DNA of 64,000 nt from Azospirillum fermentarium (lineage in GTDB: Bacteria > Pseudomonadota > Alphaproteobacteria > Azospirillales > Azospirillaceae). Shown here one piece after another: positions 33,320 through 40,373 of this stretch. The position numbers and the translations under genes were made by a program. Each line of letters opens with the position of its first letter. Position 1 is the first letter of the stretch. The notes beneath the pieces were generated by a model that worked only from the letters and a program-made list of their open reading frames with translations, did not search any database and was not told where the DNA came from. The DNA lies in the NCBI RefSeq assembly GCF_025961205.1, contig NZ_JAOQNH010000001.1, positions 1,884,001-1,948,000 of the forward strand, given 5' to 3'.

Positions 33320-34153
33320 TCAGGCTGCGGCTACCAGGGCCGTGCCGGGGCCGTCGTCGTCCGCCTCTCGGAAGTCATCCTTCAGGATCTTCAAGGAACC
33401 CGCCGCAATGTCGTTCTTCGCGGCCAGGGCCTTGAGTGCCCGATGGACGCGCAGGCCCAACAGCATCAGGTCCATGGAGTCCACAAGATCGCGCTTGTCC
33501 TCTTCCGTTACCTCCCGGAAGTAGCGAAGGAAGGTGCTGTCGCTCTCCGAAAGTCCATCGGCCCCGCGCGGCTCCGCTAGGCTCCGTTGCCGGTTCTTCT
33601 CTTCCTCGTCGTAGGCGTTCGTCTCTTTGAAGATGCGGTCGTAGGTCTTCCACTGCTTCGCCAGCTTCTCGTTTTCGTAGCGGGCAGAACAATCCTTCGA
33701 CCACCGTTCCATGATGCCGGCGGTTTCCTCGACGGTCAGGCTAACCGCCGTCGCCAGTTCCGGGGGCAGGTTCGGAATGGACGCCTTCAGCGACTCCATG
33801 GTGCGGACGGCCGGGTGCTCCGGGTCGTCGTAGCCGTAGTGGTCGCTCGCCTCGTACGCCAGAAACGCCAGCTTCATCACCGCGCCAGCCGCGCTGTGGA
33901 CGGGGGCGTCGGCCAGTAAGTCGCACGCCTCCCGCTCAGCCTTGTCGGCCGCCTCGTTGTCGTCGTCGGCCCGGAGGATGGTGCAGGCTTCCCGCCACTG
34001 GCGGAACGCGGTCAGCATCGTCGCATCCCGATCCTGCGGGGTAACGGCCAGGGCAGTACCGCCAGCGGCCCCCACGGTGGCAACGGCAGCAGCCCTGCCC
34101 AGCAGATGGCGGCGGGAAACAGGCAGAGTCGTGGTATTCTCGGAACCAGCCAT
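33320..34153 (-). CDS. Hypothetical protein with twin-arginine signal
   Basis: 277 residues. The N-terminus SRRHLLGRAAAVATVGAAGG looks like a twin-arginine (RRxxL) signal followed by a hydrophobic segment. The mature part is helical and charged, with no known domain (SMDLMLLGLRVHRALKALAA near the end). Exported proteins are rare in phage satellites. It could instead be a cytosolic protein with a chance motif. It is divergent from the Cro/CI-like gene and has its own terminator. Proteins of this kind are seen next to repressor genes in alphaproteobacterial prophages; the role is unknown. Confidence 0.6.
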   Translation of the reverse strand: MAGSENTTTLPVSRRHLLGRAAAVATVGAAGGTALAVTPQDRDATMLTAFRQWREACTILRADDDNEAADKAEREACDLLADAPVHSAAGAVMKLAFLAYEASDHYGYDDPEHPAVRTMESLKASIPNLPPELATAVSLTVEETAGIMERWSKDCSARYENEKLAKQWKTYDRIFKETNAYDEEEKNRQRSLAEPRGADGLSESDSTFLRYFREVTEEDKRDLVDSMDLMLLGLRVHRALKALAAKNDIAAGSLKILKDDFREADDDGPGTALVAAA

Positions 34154-34225
34154 GGTCCGTAGCTCCTATACAGCTCGGGTTGTGGTCAGGTCGGGCCGGG
34201 CGCTACCAACACCCGGCTCGGCCGC

Positions 34226-34254
34226 TTGCCGATATCCAGCAAGTTCGGTACAAT
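34226..34254 (+). promoter_or_regulatory. Promoter of the Cro/CI-like regulator
   Basis: TTGCCG (34226-34231) and TACAAT (34249-34254) are 17 bp apart. The candidate operator inverted repeat begins at the last base of the -10 box. Confidence 0.6.
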
Positions 34255-34297
34255 GTGCGCAAGTTGGATGACGGCGGTCAAGGAGAACTTGCGCACA
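34254..34297. promoter_or_regulatory. Candidate repressor operator, 12-bp inverted repeat
   Basis: TGTGCGCAAGTT (34254-34265) and AACTTGCGCACA (34286-34297) are perfect inverted repeats with a 20-base spacer. A further GCAAGTT half-site lies at 34239-34245. They flank the expected transcription start and precede the XRE gene, so they are the likely binding sites for its product. Confidence 0.6.
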
Positions 34298-34322
34298 TGG
34301 TGCTGAACTTCATGGGGGGCGA

Positions 34323-34547
34323 ATGACGCCCGCTCAATGCCGGATGGCTAGAGCCGCCCTAGAGCTTGGGGTGCGGGATGTTGCCAAGCTGGCGGATGTT
34401 GCCCCTAGTACCATCACACGGCTTGAGCGTGGCGAAACCCTATACCCACGAACTGTTGATACAATTCGTGCGGCATTGGAAGCAGCCGGCGTTGAATTCA
34501 TACCGGAGAACGGCGGGGGAGCCGGGGTAAGATTGAAGAAAGGATAA
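34323..34547 (+). CDS. Cro/CI-like XRE-family regulator
   Basis: 74 residues consisting almost entirely of one helix-turn-helix domain (RAALELGVRDVAKLADVAPS, then TITRLERGETLYPRTVDTIR, AALEAAGVEF). It lacks a peptidase-type dimerisation domain, so it is Cro-like or a short satellite repressor. It is divergent from the leftward operon across a region with a strong promoter and an inverted-repeat operator, consistent with a switch role. Confidence 0.85.
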   Translation: MTPAQCRMARAALELGVRDVAKLADVAPSTITRLERGETLYPRTVDTIRAALEAAGVEFIPENGGGAGVRLKKG

Positions 34548-34553
34548 ACGACC

Positions 34554-34820
34554 ATGCAGTCTACCGGCGCAGTTATTTTCATTTCCCGAAACCAAGGTAT
34601 GGTTGTCGTTCAACATGATGACGGTTTTGCAGTTGTCGAATTGCTTGGAGATGAAGGTGAGCTTGAAGTCGGTGACAGAGTGAGCGGCGATTGGGATGCG
34701 CTTGGTGGTGAAACGATTCGCGCATCACGACTCCAACGCAACATGGATGTCTACATGCAAGGTTCCTGGGGTTTCCGTGACCATGCTATTCGCATTGCGA
34801 GAAACACTGGCGGCGGCTAA
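34554..34820 (+). CDS. Hypothetical protein downstream of the XRE regulator
   Basis: 88 residues. It is beta-rich (GAVIFISRNQGMVVVQHDDG, then FAVVELLGDEGELEVGDRVS), resembling small OB-like or cold-shock-like barrels, but no family is assigned. It starts 6 bases after the regulator stop and is probably cotranscribed with it. Confidence 0.6.
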   Translation: MQSTGAVIFISRNQGMVVVQHDDGFAVVELLGDEGELEVGDRVSGDWDALGGETIRASRLQRNMDVYMQGSWGFRDHAIRIARNTGGG

Positions 34821-34972
34821 CTGGACTCCTTCCCAAACGCAAAGAGCCCGCCACGGCAGGGCCGGGCCGGCTCGATACACTTCGGGTGTTGATGGCCCCA
34901 TGTTCTGCATATGTTCGCATGTTGTCAAGTGCTTATCGACGGGCTTGGCGCGTCGCAAGGGAGGCAATTGAA

Positions 34973-35533
34973 ATGAGCAAAAAAGATAGTTCTGTCGATC
35001 AAGCTTTAGAAACTCTGCATAGAGCGACAGCAATATTAAAGTCTGTTGAGCAGTTTTTTGAGTGGCTTGGCGATGCTTCGTCGCGGGCTTATGCTAGGTA
35101 TGATGCGTCGAATGAAAGGGATAGATTAAGAGGATATATCGCGGACACTGTTTTCATATATCATAGAGCTAACCCATCGTATAGTGCGCGAGTTGGAGAT
35201 TGGATCGCTAATTCTGATCATGGTAATTGGAAGAAGCTTATAGAGGCTACTAAATTCACTTTAGCCGGCGTATCGGGACTTCTTAGGAAACTTGAGCATG
35301 AAAGTGGCGACTTTGTGCTTTGTGAGGCATATGTTAGCCTCGTCCGTGATCTGAGTGGCATGGAAATTGTGCTTAAACGCGTTGTCGAACTGTCAAACGA
35401 GGATGACATATCTCGTTTAAACAATCTTCCAAAACTCAAATGCGCTTTTGATGAGCTTTACATTAATTTAGGTTCATCTCGGCAGAGCATTATTGACTAT
35501 TTTGATGGGCGCCCTCGAAGGGCGCTTGGATAA
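34973..35533 (+). CDS. AT-rich helical protein, cargo of Element B
   Basis: 186 residues. The start at 34973 is set by GGGAGG about nine bases upstream. It is more AT-rich than the regulator genes before it. The protein is predicted helical and charged (SSVDQALETLHRATAILKSV, then FFEWLGDASSRAYARYD) with no recognised domain and no signal peptide. It lies between the regulator and the integrase, a usual cargo spot in phage satellites. Confidence 0.6.
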   Translation: MSKKDSSVDQALETLHRATAILKSVEQFFEWLGDASSRAYARYDASNERDRLRGYIADTVFIYHRANPSYSARVGDWIANSDHGNWKKLIEATKFTLAGVSGLLRKLEHESGDFVLCEAYVSLVRDLSGMEIVLKRVVELSNEDDISRLNNLPKLKCAFDELYINLGSSRQSIIDYFDGRPRRALG

Positions 35534-35584
35534 GAGAAGCGGAAAGACTTTTACGATTTTGGCGTGAGCCCCAACGGATGCCGT

Positions 35585-35713
35585 GGGGACGCTGAACGGG
35601 GACGCTGGGGACGCTGCGGGGACGCTGATTTTCTCGCCAGCGTCCCCACAGAAAATCCAACGCGCTCAATGCTTTGAGTGCTACGTGGACACGGTGGGGA
35701 CGCTGGGGACGCT
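35585..35713. repeat. Cluster of GGGGACGCTG repeats, possible replication origin
   Basis: The 10-mer occurs at 35585, 35598, 35607, 35618 and 35696 (plus a 9-of-10 copy at 35705) and inverted at 35638. The same 10-mer occurs inverted three times near 29639, 29723 and 29745, inside the 3' end of the helicase gene. The stretch 35534-35769 has no gene. Iterated short sites followed by a T/C-rich stretch fit a replication-protein binding region. Confidence 0.75.
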
Positions 35714-35769
35714 CCTTTCTCTTTCTTTTCTAAATAGAGAAGGTAGAGGGGGAGAGGGAGGCTATCGCT

Positions 35770-36010
35770 CTACGCTCGCACCGCCTTGGGCAGGGGGACC
35801 ACCTTCGCGGCCTCGCCATCACAGAACCGCGCCCACCGCTTCATCAGGTCGCGGCGCTTCTCCAGCAGGTCGCCCCGTCGATAGGCGGCCTCCACCTTGT
35901 CCTTGATGGTGTGGGCGAGCGCCATCTCGGCCACCTCGCGCGGGGCGTTGGTCCGCTCGGCCGCCCAATCCCGGAAGGCGGAGCGGAAGCCGTGCGCGGT
36001 CGCCTCCAGC
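35770..36010 (-). pseudogene. Element B integrase, C-terminal fragment
   Basis: This part encodes ATAHGFRSAFRDWAAERTNA and ALAHTIKDKVEAAYRRGD to the stop, i.e. the HxxR, His and nucleophile Tyr boxes of a P4-type tyrosine recombinase. It has been cut from its N-terminal part (38610-39606) by an IS66-family insertion. Removing the insertion and one 8-bp target copy gives a continuous 409-codon gene. Without the N-terminal part no start of its own is convincing; a TTG-initiated read-out from the IS end (36102) is possible but would lack the Arg and Lys boxes. Confidence 0.88.
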
Positions 36011-36107
36011 GTACGCATCCGGTAAGCGCCGCCTTGGCAAAGTAGGGTCCGACGTCTGAGTTTTGCGTGGCGCGTCATCGCGCGGACGCAAACGAGTGGC
36101 AAACGTC

Positions 36108-36518
36108 ATGGCTTACCAGCGGGTCGAGGTTCTGACGGGGACGGAGCGGCGGCGGAACTACACGCCGGCGGAGAAGGTCCGGATGGTCGAGGAGGCGTTC
36201 CGCCCCGGCGTGGTGGTGACGGAGGTGGCCCGCCGGCTGGGCGTGCACGAAAGCCTGCTGTATCGCTGGCGGGGGCTGATGAAGGCCACGGGGATCGCCG
36301 TGGGCGAACCGCCCAGCTTCACTGCGGTGACCATCACGCCGGAGCCGACCGTCACGGAACTGCCGGTCGTGGAGCCCCGTGCGCCATTGCCGCCTCCGGC
36401 GACGTCGGCCACGAGCCCGGCGATCCTCGAGGTCATCCTGCCCAGCGGGGCACGCCTGCGTCTGGAAGGGCCGGTCGACCCGGCCCTGGCGGCGGCCGTC
36501 ATCGGTGCCCTGGCATGA
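36108..36518 (+). CDS. tnpA: IS66 accessory protein TnpA (helix-turn-helix)
   Basis: 136 residues from the ATG at 36108. The N-terminus is a transposase-type helix-turn-helix (RRNYTPAEKVRMVEEAF, then EVARRLGVHESLLYRWRGLM). The C-terminus ends in the usual VILPSGARLRLEGPVDPA. It is the first gene of IS66 elements. Its stop overlaps the tnpB start (ATGA). Confidence 0.93.
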   Translation: MAYQRVEVLTGTERRRNYTPAEKVRMVEEAFRPGVVVTEVARRLGVHESLLYRWRGLMKATGIAVGEPPSFTAVTITPEPTVTELPVVEPRAPLPPPATSATSPAILEVILPSGARLRLEGPVDPALAAAVIGALA

Positions 36519-36862
36519 TCCCGGTGCCGAGCGGGGTGCGGGTGTGGCTGGCCAGCGGGCACACCGACATGCGCAAGGGCTGGGCGAGCCTGGCGTTGCT
36601 GGTGCAGGAACGCTTCGCCCAAGACCCGCACAGCGGCCATCTCTTCATCTTCCGCGGGCGCCGCGGCGATCTGGTGAAGATCATCTGGTATGACGGCCAG
36701 GGCAGTTGCCTGTTCATGAAGAGGCTGGAGCGGGGCCGTTTCATCTGGCCCACGCCGGCGGACGGCGCGGTGTCGATCTCGGTTGGGCAGATGGGCTATC
36801 TGCTCGAAGGCATCGACTGGCGCAACCCGCAGAAGACTTGGCGTCCCGAGACCGCAGGGTGA
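36515..36862 (+). CDS. tnpB: IS66 accessory protein TnpB (IS66 Orf2)
   Basis: 115 residues. MIPVPSGVRVWLASGHTDMR, then KGWASLALLVQERFAQDPHS and FRGRRGDLVKIIWYDGQG are the family hallmarks. This protein is needed with TnpA and TnpC for efficient IS66 transposition; it is unrelated to RNA-guided TnpB nucleases. Confidence 0.95.
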   Translation: MIPVPSGVRVWLASGHTDMRKGWASLALLVQERFAQDPHSGHLFIFRGRRGDLVKIIWYDGQGSCLFMKRLERGRFIWPTPADGAVSISVGQMGYLLEGIDWRNPQKTWRPETAG

Positions 36863-36941
36863 CTGCGACACGGTGAATCGACGGGCCGGTTCAGGGGAGA
36901 TTGCGACGGCTCGAAGGCGTGATCCCAGGTAAACTGGCGCC

Positions 36942-38585
36942 ATGACCGCCGCCCCGCCCCCTGCCGCCGTGGCCGACGACATCGCCAGCTTGCGCGCCGC
37001 CTTGGCGCAGGCCGAGGCGCGGGCGGACGCGGCGGAAGCCGAAGCGGCGCGGGCCAGGGCGATGGCTTCGAACACCGAGGCGCTGATCGCCAGCCTGAAG
37101 CTGGAAATCGAGAAGCTCCGGCGCGAGCTCTACGGCACGCGCTCCGAGCGCAAGGCACGCCTGCTGGACCAGTTGGAGTTCCAGCTTGAAGAGCTGGAAG
37201 CGACGGCCAGTGAGGACGAGTTGGCAGCCGAGCAGGCCGCTGCCCGAACCACCGGGGTGACGGCCTTCACCCGCAAGCGGCCCTCGCGCCAGCCCTTTCC
37301 CGGCCACCTGCCGCGCGAGCGCGTCGTTGTGCCGGCCCCCGCGACCTGCCCGTGCTGCGGCTCGGACAAGCTGTGCAAGCTGGGCGAAACGATTACCGAG
37401 ACGCTGGAGGTGATCCCGCGCCAGTGGAAGGTGATCCAGACGGTGCGCGAGCGGTTCTCCTGCCGGGCCTGCGAGACGATCAGCCAGCCGCCGGCACCGT
37501 TCCACACCACCCCGCGGGGCTGGGCCGGCCCCAACCTGCTGGCCACCATCCTGTTCGAGAAGTTCGGCCAGCATCAGCCGCTGAACCGGCAGGCCGAACG
37601 CTTCGCGCGGGAGGGCGTGCCGCTCAGCCTGTCCACCCTGGCCGACCAGGTGGGCACCGCCGCCGCGGTGCTGAAGCCGCTGCACGACCTGATCGCGGCG
37701 CATGTGATGGCGGCTGAGCGGTTGCATGGGGACGACACCCCGGTGCCCGTGCTGGCCAAGGGCAAGACCGATACCGGGCGCCTGTGGGTGTATGTGCGCG
37801 ATGACCGGCCGTTCGCCGGCCAAGCCCCACCGGTGGCGCTGTTCCACTATTCCCGCGACCGCAAAGGCGAACATCCCGAACGGCACCTGGCCGGCTTCAA
37901 AGGCTGGCTGCAGGCCGATGCGTTCGCCGGCTACAACCGGCTGTACGAACCCGAGCGACAGCCGGGGCCGATCAGCGACGTGCTGTGCTGGGCGCATGCC
38001 CGGCGCGGCTTCTTCAAGCTGGCCGACATCGCTACGAACACCAGGCGCGGCAAGGATGCCCCGCCGATCTCGCCGCTGGCGCTGGAGGCCGTGACGCGCA
38101 TCGACGCCCTCTTCGATCTCGAGCGTGCCTTGAACGGCAAGCCGGCGGCCGAGCGGCTGGCGGCACGCCAGGAGCATGGCGTCACCCTGGTAGCCGCGCT
38201 GGAGGGCTGGATGCGGACGGAGCGGGCCCGGCTCTCCCGCCATGCCCCCGTGGCCAAGGCGATGGACTACATGCTGACGCGCTGGGACGGCTTCACCCGC
38301 TTCCTCGGCGATGGCCGGCTGTGCCTGACGAGCAACGCCGCCGAACGCGGCCTGCGCGGGATCGCCCTCGGGAGGAAGGCGTGGCTGTTCTGCGGCTCCG
38401 ATCGCGGCGGCCAGCGGGCGGCGATCATGTATGGCCTGATCACCACCGCCAAGCTGAACAACGTTGACCCGCAGGCCTGGCTCGCCGACGTGCTGGCGCG
38501 CATCAACGACATGCCACAAAACCGCCTGCACGAACTCCTGCCCTGGGAGTGGAAGGCGATGCGCGAGCAGGCAAAAGCTGCCTGA
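36942..38585 (+). CDS. tnpC: IS66-family transposase TnpC
   Basis: 547 residues. A coiled-coil N-terminus (LRAALAQAEARADAAEAEAA) and a zinc-binding region (CPCCGSDKLCKL and FSCRACETI, about 126-170) precede the DDE domain with Asp in LHGDDTPVPVL, Asp in QADAFAGYNRLY and Glu in SNAAERGLRGIALGRKAWLF. The IS66 C-terminal segment (NVDPQAWLADVLARINDMPQ) completes the protein. It is intact, so the IS is likely still active. Confidence 0.95.
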   Translation: MTAAPPPAAVADDIASLRAALAQAEARADAAEAEAARARAMASNTEALIASLKLEIEKLRRELYGTRSERKARLLDQLEFQLEELEATASEDELAAEQAAARTTGVTAFTRKRPSRQPFPGHLPRERVVVPAPATCPCCGSDKLCKLGETITETLEVIPRQWKVIQTVRERFSCRACETISQPPAPFHTTPRGWAGPNLLATILFEKFGQHQPLNRQAERFAREGVPLSLSTLADQVGTAAAVLKPLHDLIAAHVMAAERLHGDDTPVPVLAKGKTDTGRLWVYVRDDRPFAGQAPPVALFHYSRDRKGEHPERHLAGFKGWLQADAFAGYNRLYEPERQPGPISDVLCWAHARRGFFKLADIATNTRRGKDAPPISPLALEAVTRIDALFDLERALNGKPAAERLAARQEHGVTLVAALEGWMRTERARLSRHAPVAKAMDYMLTRWDGFTRFLGDGRLCLTSNAAERGLRGIALGRKAWLFCGSDRGGQRAAIMYGLITTAKLNNVDPQAWLADVLARINDMPQNRLHELLPWEWKAMREQAKAA

Positions 38586-38609
38586 CCGCGGTACTCAGCG
38601 GATGCTTAC

Positions 38610-39606
38610 CCTCCAGCTTCATGCGGCGTAGAAGCATGGTCAGCGTCATGTCCGACATGGGTTTGCCGGGCTTGCTGCCCTCGAACACCAGGGCGTTGGG
38701 GTCGTCGGGCTTCCGCGCCAGCTCGCGGGCTTCCTGTAGGATCTCGACGGCACGCGGTGCCAGCGGCACCACATGGACCTTGCCCGCCTTCATCCGCTCG
38801 GCTGGGATCGTCCAGAGCTTCGCGTCGAGGTCGATCTCGGACCAGCGGGCGCCGCGCATCTCCCCGGATCGCACCGCCGTCAGGATAAGGAACTCCAGCG
38901 CCAGCTTGACCAGGGGGCCGGTCTGGTCGGTCTCCCGAAGCCTGGACAGGAATGCGGGCACGTCGGCGAAGGGAAGGGCGGCGAAGTGCTCCACGGCGTC
39001 CTTCTGCTTGGGCAAGCCCTTGGTGACGGATCGCACCGGGTTCTCTCCCTCCCGGAAGCCTTTGGCCGAAGCCCAATCCAGCACCGTACCGACTCGCTGG
39101 CGCACCCGGCGGGCCGTCTCGGGCTTCTCCAGCCAGATCGGCAACAGCACGTCCCGTACCTCGGGTGTCCCGATCTCGTCCACCTTCACCGGCCCCAGCG
39201 CCGGGAAGACGTGGGCTTCCAGCGTCGCCAGCCATTGCACCGCATGCTTCTCGTTCTTCCAACTCTCCTTGTGCTCGCCGTGGCAGGTGCGCGCGGCGTC
39301 CTCGAAGGACGGCACCACCCGCCGGACCTTGCGCCGCTCGGCCAGCGGGTCGCCTCCGTTGCGCGCCAGCTTCCGCATGTCGAGCGCCATCTCGCGCGCC
39401 TCGGCCAGCGTGACCAGGGACGCGGAACCGAGACCGATGTCGCGGCGCTTCCCCTGGATCATCAGGCGCAACAGCCAGCGCCGGGCGCCGGACGGGTCCA
39501 CCTCCAGATAGAGCCCGTTGCCGTCAGCATGCCGGCCGGGCTTGGCGGAGCGCACCGTTACCGCCGTCAATGCCTTTTCGGGATGGCGCCCGTTCCGCTT
39601 CGGCAA
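38610..39606 (-). pseudogene. Element B integrase, N-terminal fragment (P4-type tyrosine recombinase)
   Basis: The first 332 codons survive: DUF4102-like arm-binding domain (LTAVTVRSAKPGRHADGNGL, then YLEVDPSGARRWLLR), core-binding domain, and the first catalytic Arg in LTAVRSGEMRGARW. The frame then runs into the IS66 end after LLRRMKLEG, losing the HxxR-H-Y boxes. The gene starts 169 bp from the right att copy and reads inward. Loss of catalysis means Element B cannot excise with its own enzyme. Confidence 0.9.
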
Positions 39607-39774
39607 TTCGATTCCCCGTCATTTCTGCCCCACATTTTCCCCACATTCTGTATCGGGTGGGGGCGAATGGCAATGGACAGTCGTGGACGGGTGCGGACAG
39701 AGCCTTTCAACGGATCAATGGGTTAGCGGATGCTCGTGGACGGTGGCGAACACCCAAAAATGTCAATTATAATG

Positions 39775-39789
39775 CCTCTCCCTCCGCCA
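39775..39789 (+). repeat. Right attachment site attR of Element B
   Basis: CCTCTCCCTCCGCCA, the last 15 bases of tRNA-Ser with its CCA, is followed by host-type sequence and the host tRNA terminator. It marks the return to chromosome 24.3 kb from the tRNA. Confidence 0.9.
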
Positions 39790-39796
39790 TGAAATC

Positions 39797-39842
39797 AGAC
39801 TGGAGCGTTGACCTTCTTGGGAGGTCCGCTCCAGTCTTTTTA
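39797..39842 (+). terminator. Original host tRNA-Ser terminator
   Basis: AGACTGGAGCG (39797-39807) pairs perfectly with 39827-39837, with an inner GACCT/AGGTC stem and a T-rich end. Its spacing and hairpin layout equal the copy at 21378-21422, but the stem sequences differ by paired changes. Confidence 0.88.
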
Positions 39843-39896
39843 TTTGTCTACGGTTCAGTCCACACGTCGCGGCGAAGTCATCCTCCACCTCCCGGC

Positions 39897-40361
39897 CTAC
39901 CGCCGCCGTTCGCGGAAGAAATCCCGCAGCAGGGCCGCCGCGCGGGTTTCGTGGAAGCCGCCGTAGACATCCGGCGCGTGGTGGCAGGTGGGGCGGGTGT
40001 AGAGACGCCCGCCGTGCTCCACCCCACCGCCCTTGGGGTCGTAGGCGCCGAAATAGACCCGCCGCAGACGCGCAAAGCTGATGGCGGCGGCGCACAGGGC
40101 GCACGGTTCCAGCGTCACATACAGGTCGAACCCCGGCAGCCGCGGTTCGCCCACCGCCGCGCACGCCGCGCGGATCGCCAGTACCTCGGCGTGGGCGGTG
40201 GGGTCGTTCAGTTCCTCGGTGCGGTTGCCGGCAGCACCCAGCACGCGGCCCGTGGCGGGGTCGGTCACCACCGCACCCACCGGCACCTCGCCGCGGGATG
40301 CGGCGGCCTCGGCTTCGGCAAAGGCCAGCGCGAAGAACGGGGCGGTCGGAGTCTCAATCAC
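39897..40361 (-). CDS. tadA: tRNA-specific adenosine deaminase (TadA-like)
   Basis: 154 residues. The zinc cytidine-deaminase-fold motifs are complete: H57-A-E59 (HAEV, with Glu as proton shuttle) and P-C87-ALC-C90. The LxxA..G.PVGAV start and PKGGGVEHGGRLY loop are of the TadA type, which converts A34 to inosine in tRNA-Arg(ACG). Some paralogs deaminate guanine or other bases, so the substrate is likely rather than certain. The gene lies 55 bp beyond the host tRNA terminator, on the chromosome side of attR. Confidence 0.85.
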   Translation of the reverse strand: MIETPTAPFFALAFAEAEAAASRGEVPVGAVVTDPATGRVLGAAGNRTEELNDPTAHAEVLAIRAACAAVGEPRLPGFDLYVTLEPCALCAAAISFARLRRVYFGAYDPKGGGVEHGGRLYTRPTCHHAPDVYGGFHETRAAALLRDFFRERRR

Positions 40362-40373
40362 CGGGGCAGCCTA

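Larger units (their letters stand above)
36011..38609 (+). mobile_element. IS66-family insertion sequence, complete
   Basis: 2599 bp. The terminal inverted repeats begin GTACGCATCCG on the left and, read inward from the right, GTAAGCATCCG. The flanking 8-bp direct repeat CCTCCAGC (36003-36010 and 38610-38617) is the target duplication size used by IS66. It carries tnpA, tnpB and tnpC in order. It is inserted in the integrase gene of Element B. Confidence 0.93.
21371..39789. mobile_element. Element B: capsid-forming phage-satellite-like element
   Basis: The 18.4-kb segment (15.8 kb without its IS66 insertion) is bounded by copies of the tRNA-Ser 3' end. It encodes an integrase, an AlpA/excisionase-like protein, a Cro/CI-like regulator with its operator, a primase and a helicase, and a complete head/packaging set (portal, fused protease-capsid, two small head proteins, head-tail connector, terminase small and large, HNH). 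No tail, baseplate, tail-fibre, holin or endolysin gene is present. Small size, head genes without tail, and AT-rich cargo genes at the ends match capsid-forming phage-inducible islands, which take tails from a helper phage. A tail-deleted prophage remnant is the alternative. The integrase and one head gene are broken. Confidence 0.72.

Noticed and set aside
35585..35713. CRISPR-like array
   Set aside because: The repeats are 10 bases long, irregularly spaced and partly overlapping, and one is inverted; no cas genes.
36515..36862. RNA-guided TnpB nuclease
   Set aside because: This is the unrelated IS66 Orf2 protein, only 115 residues with no RuvC motifs.
21371..39789. Complete prophage
   Set aside because: No tail, baseplate, fibre, holin or endolysin gene is found, and the segment is too short.
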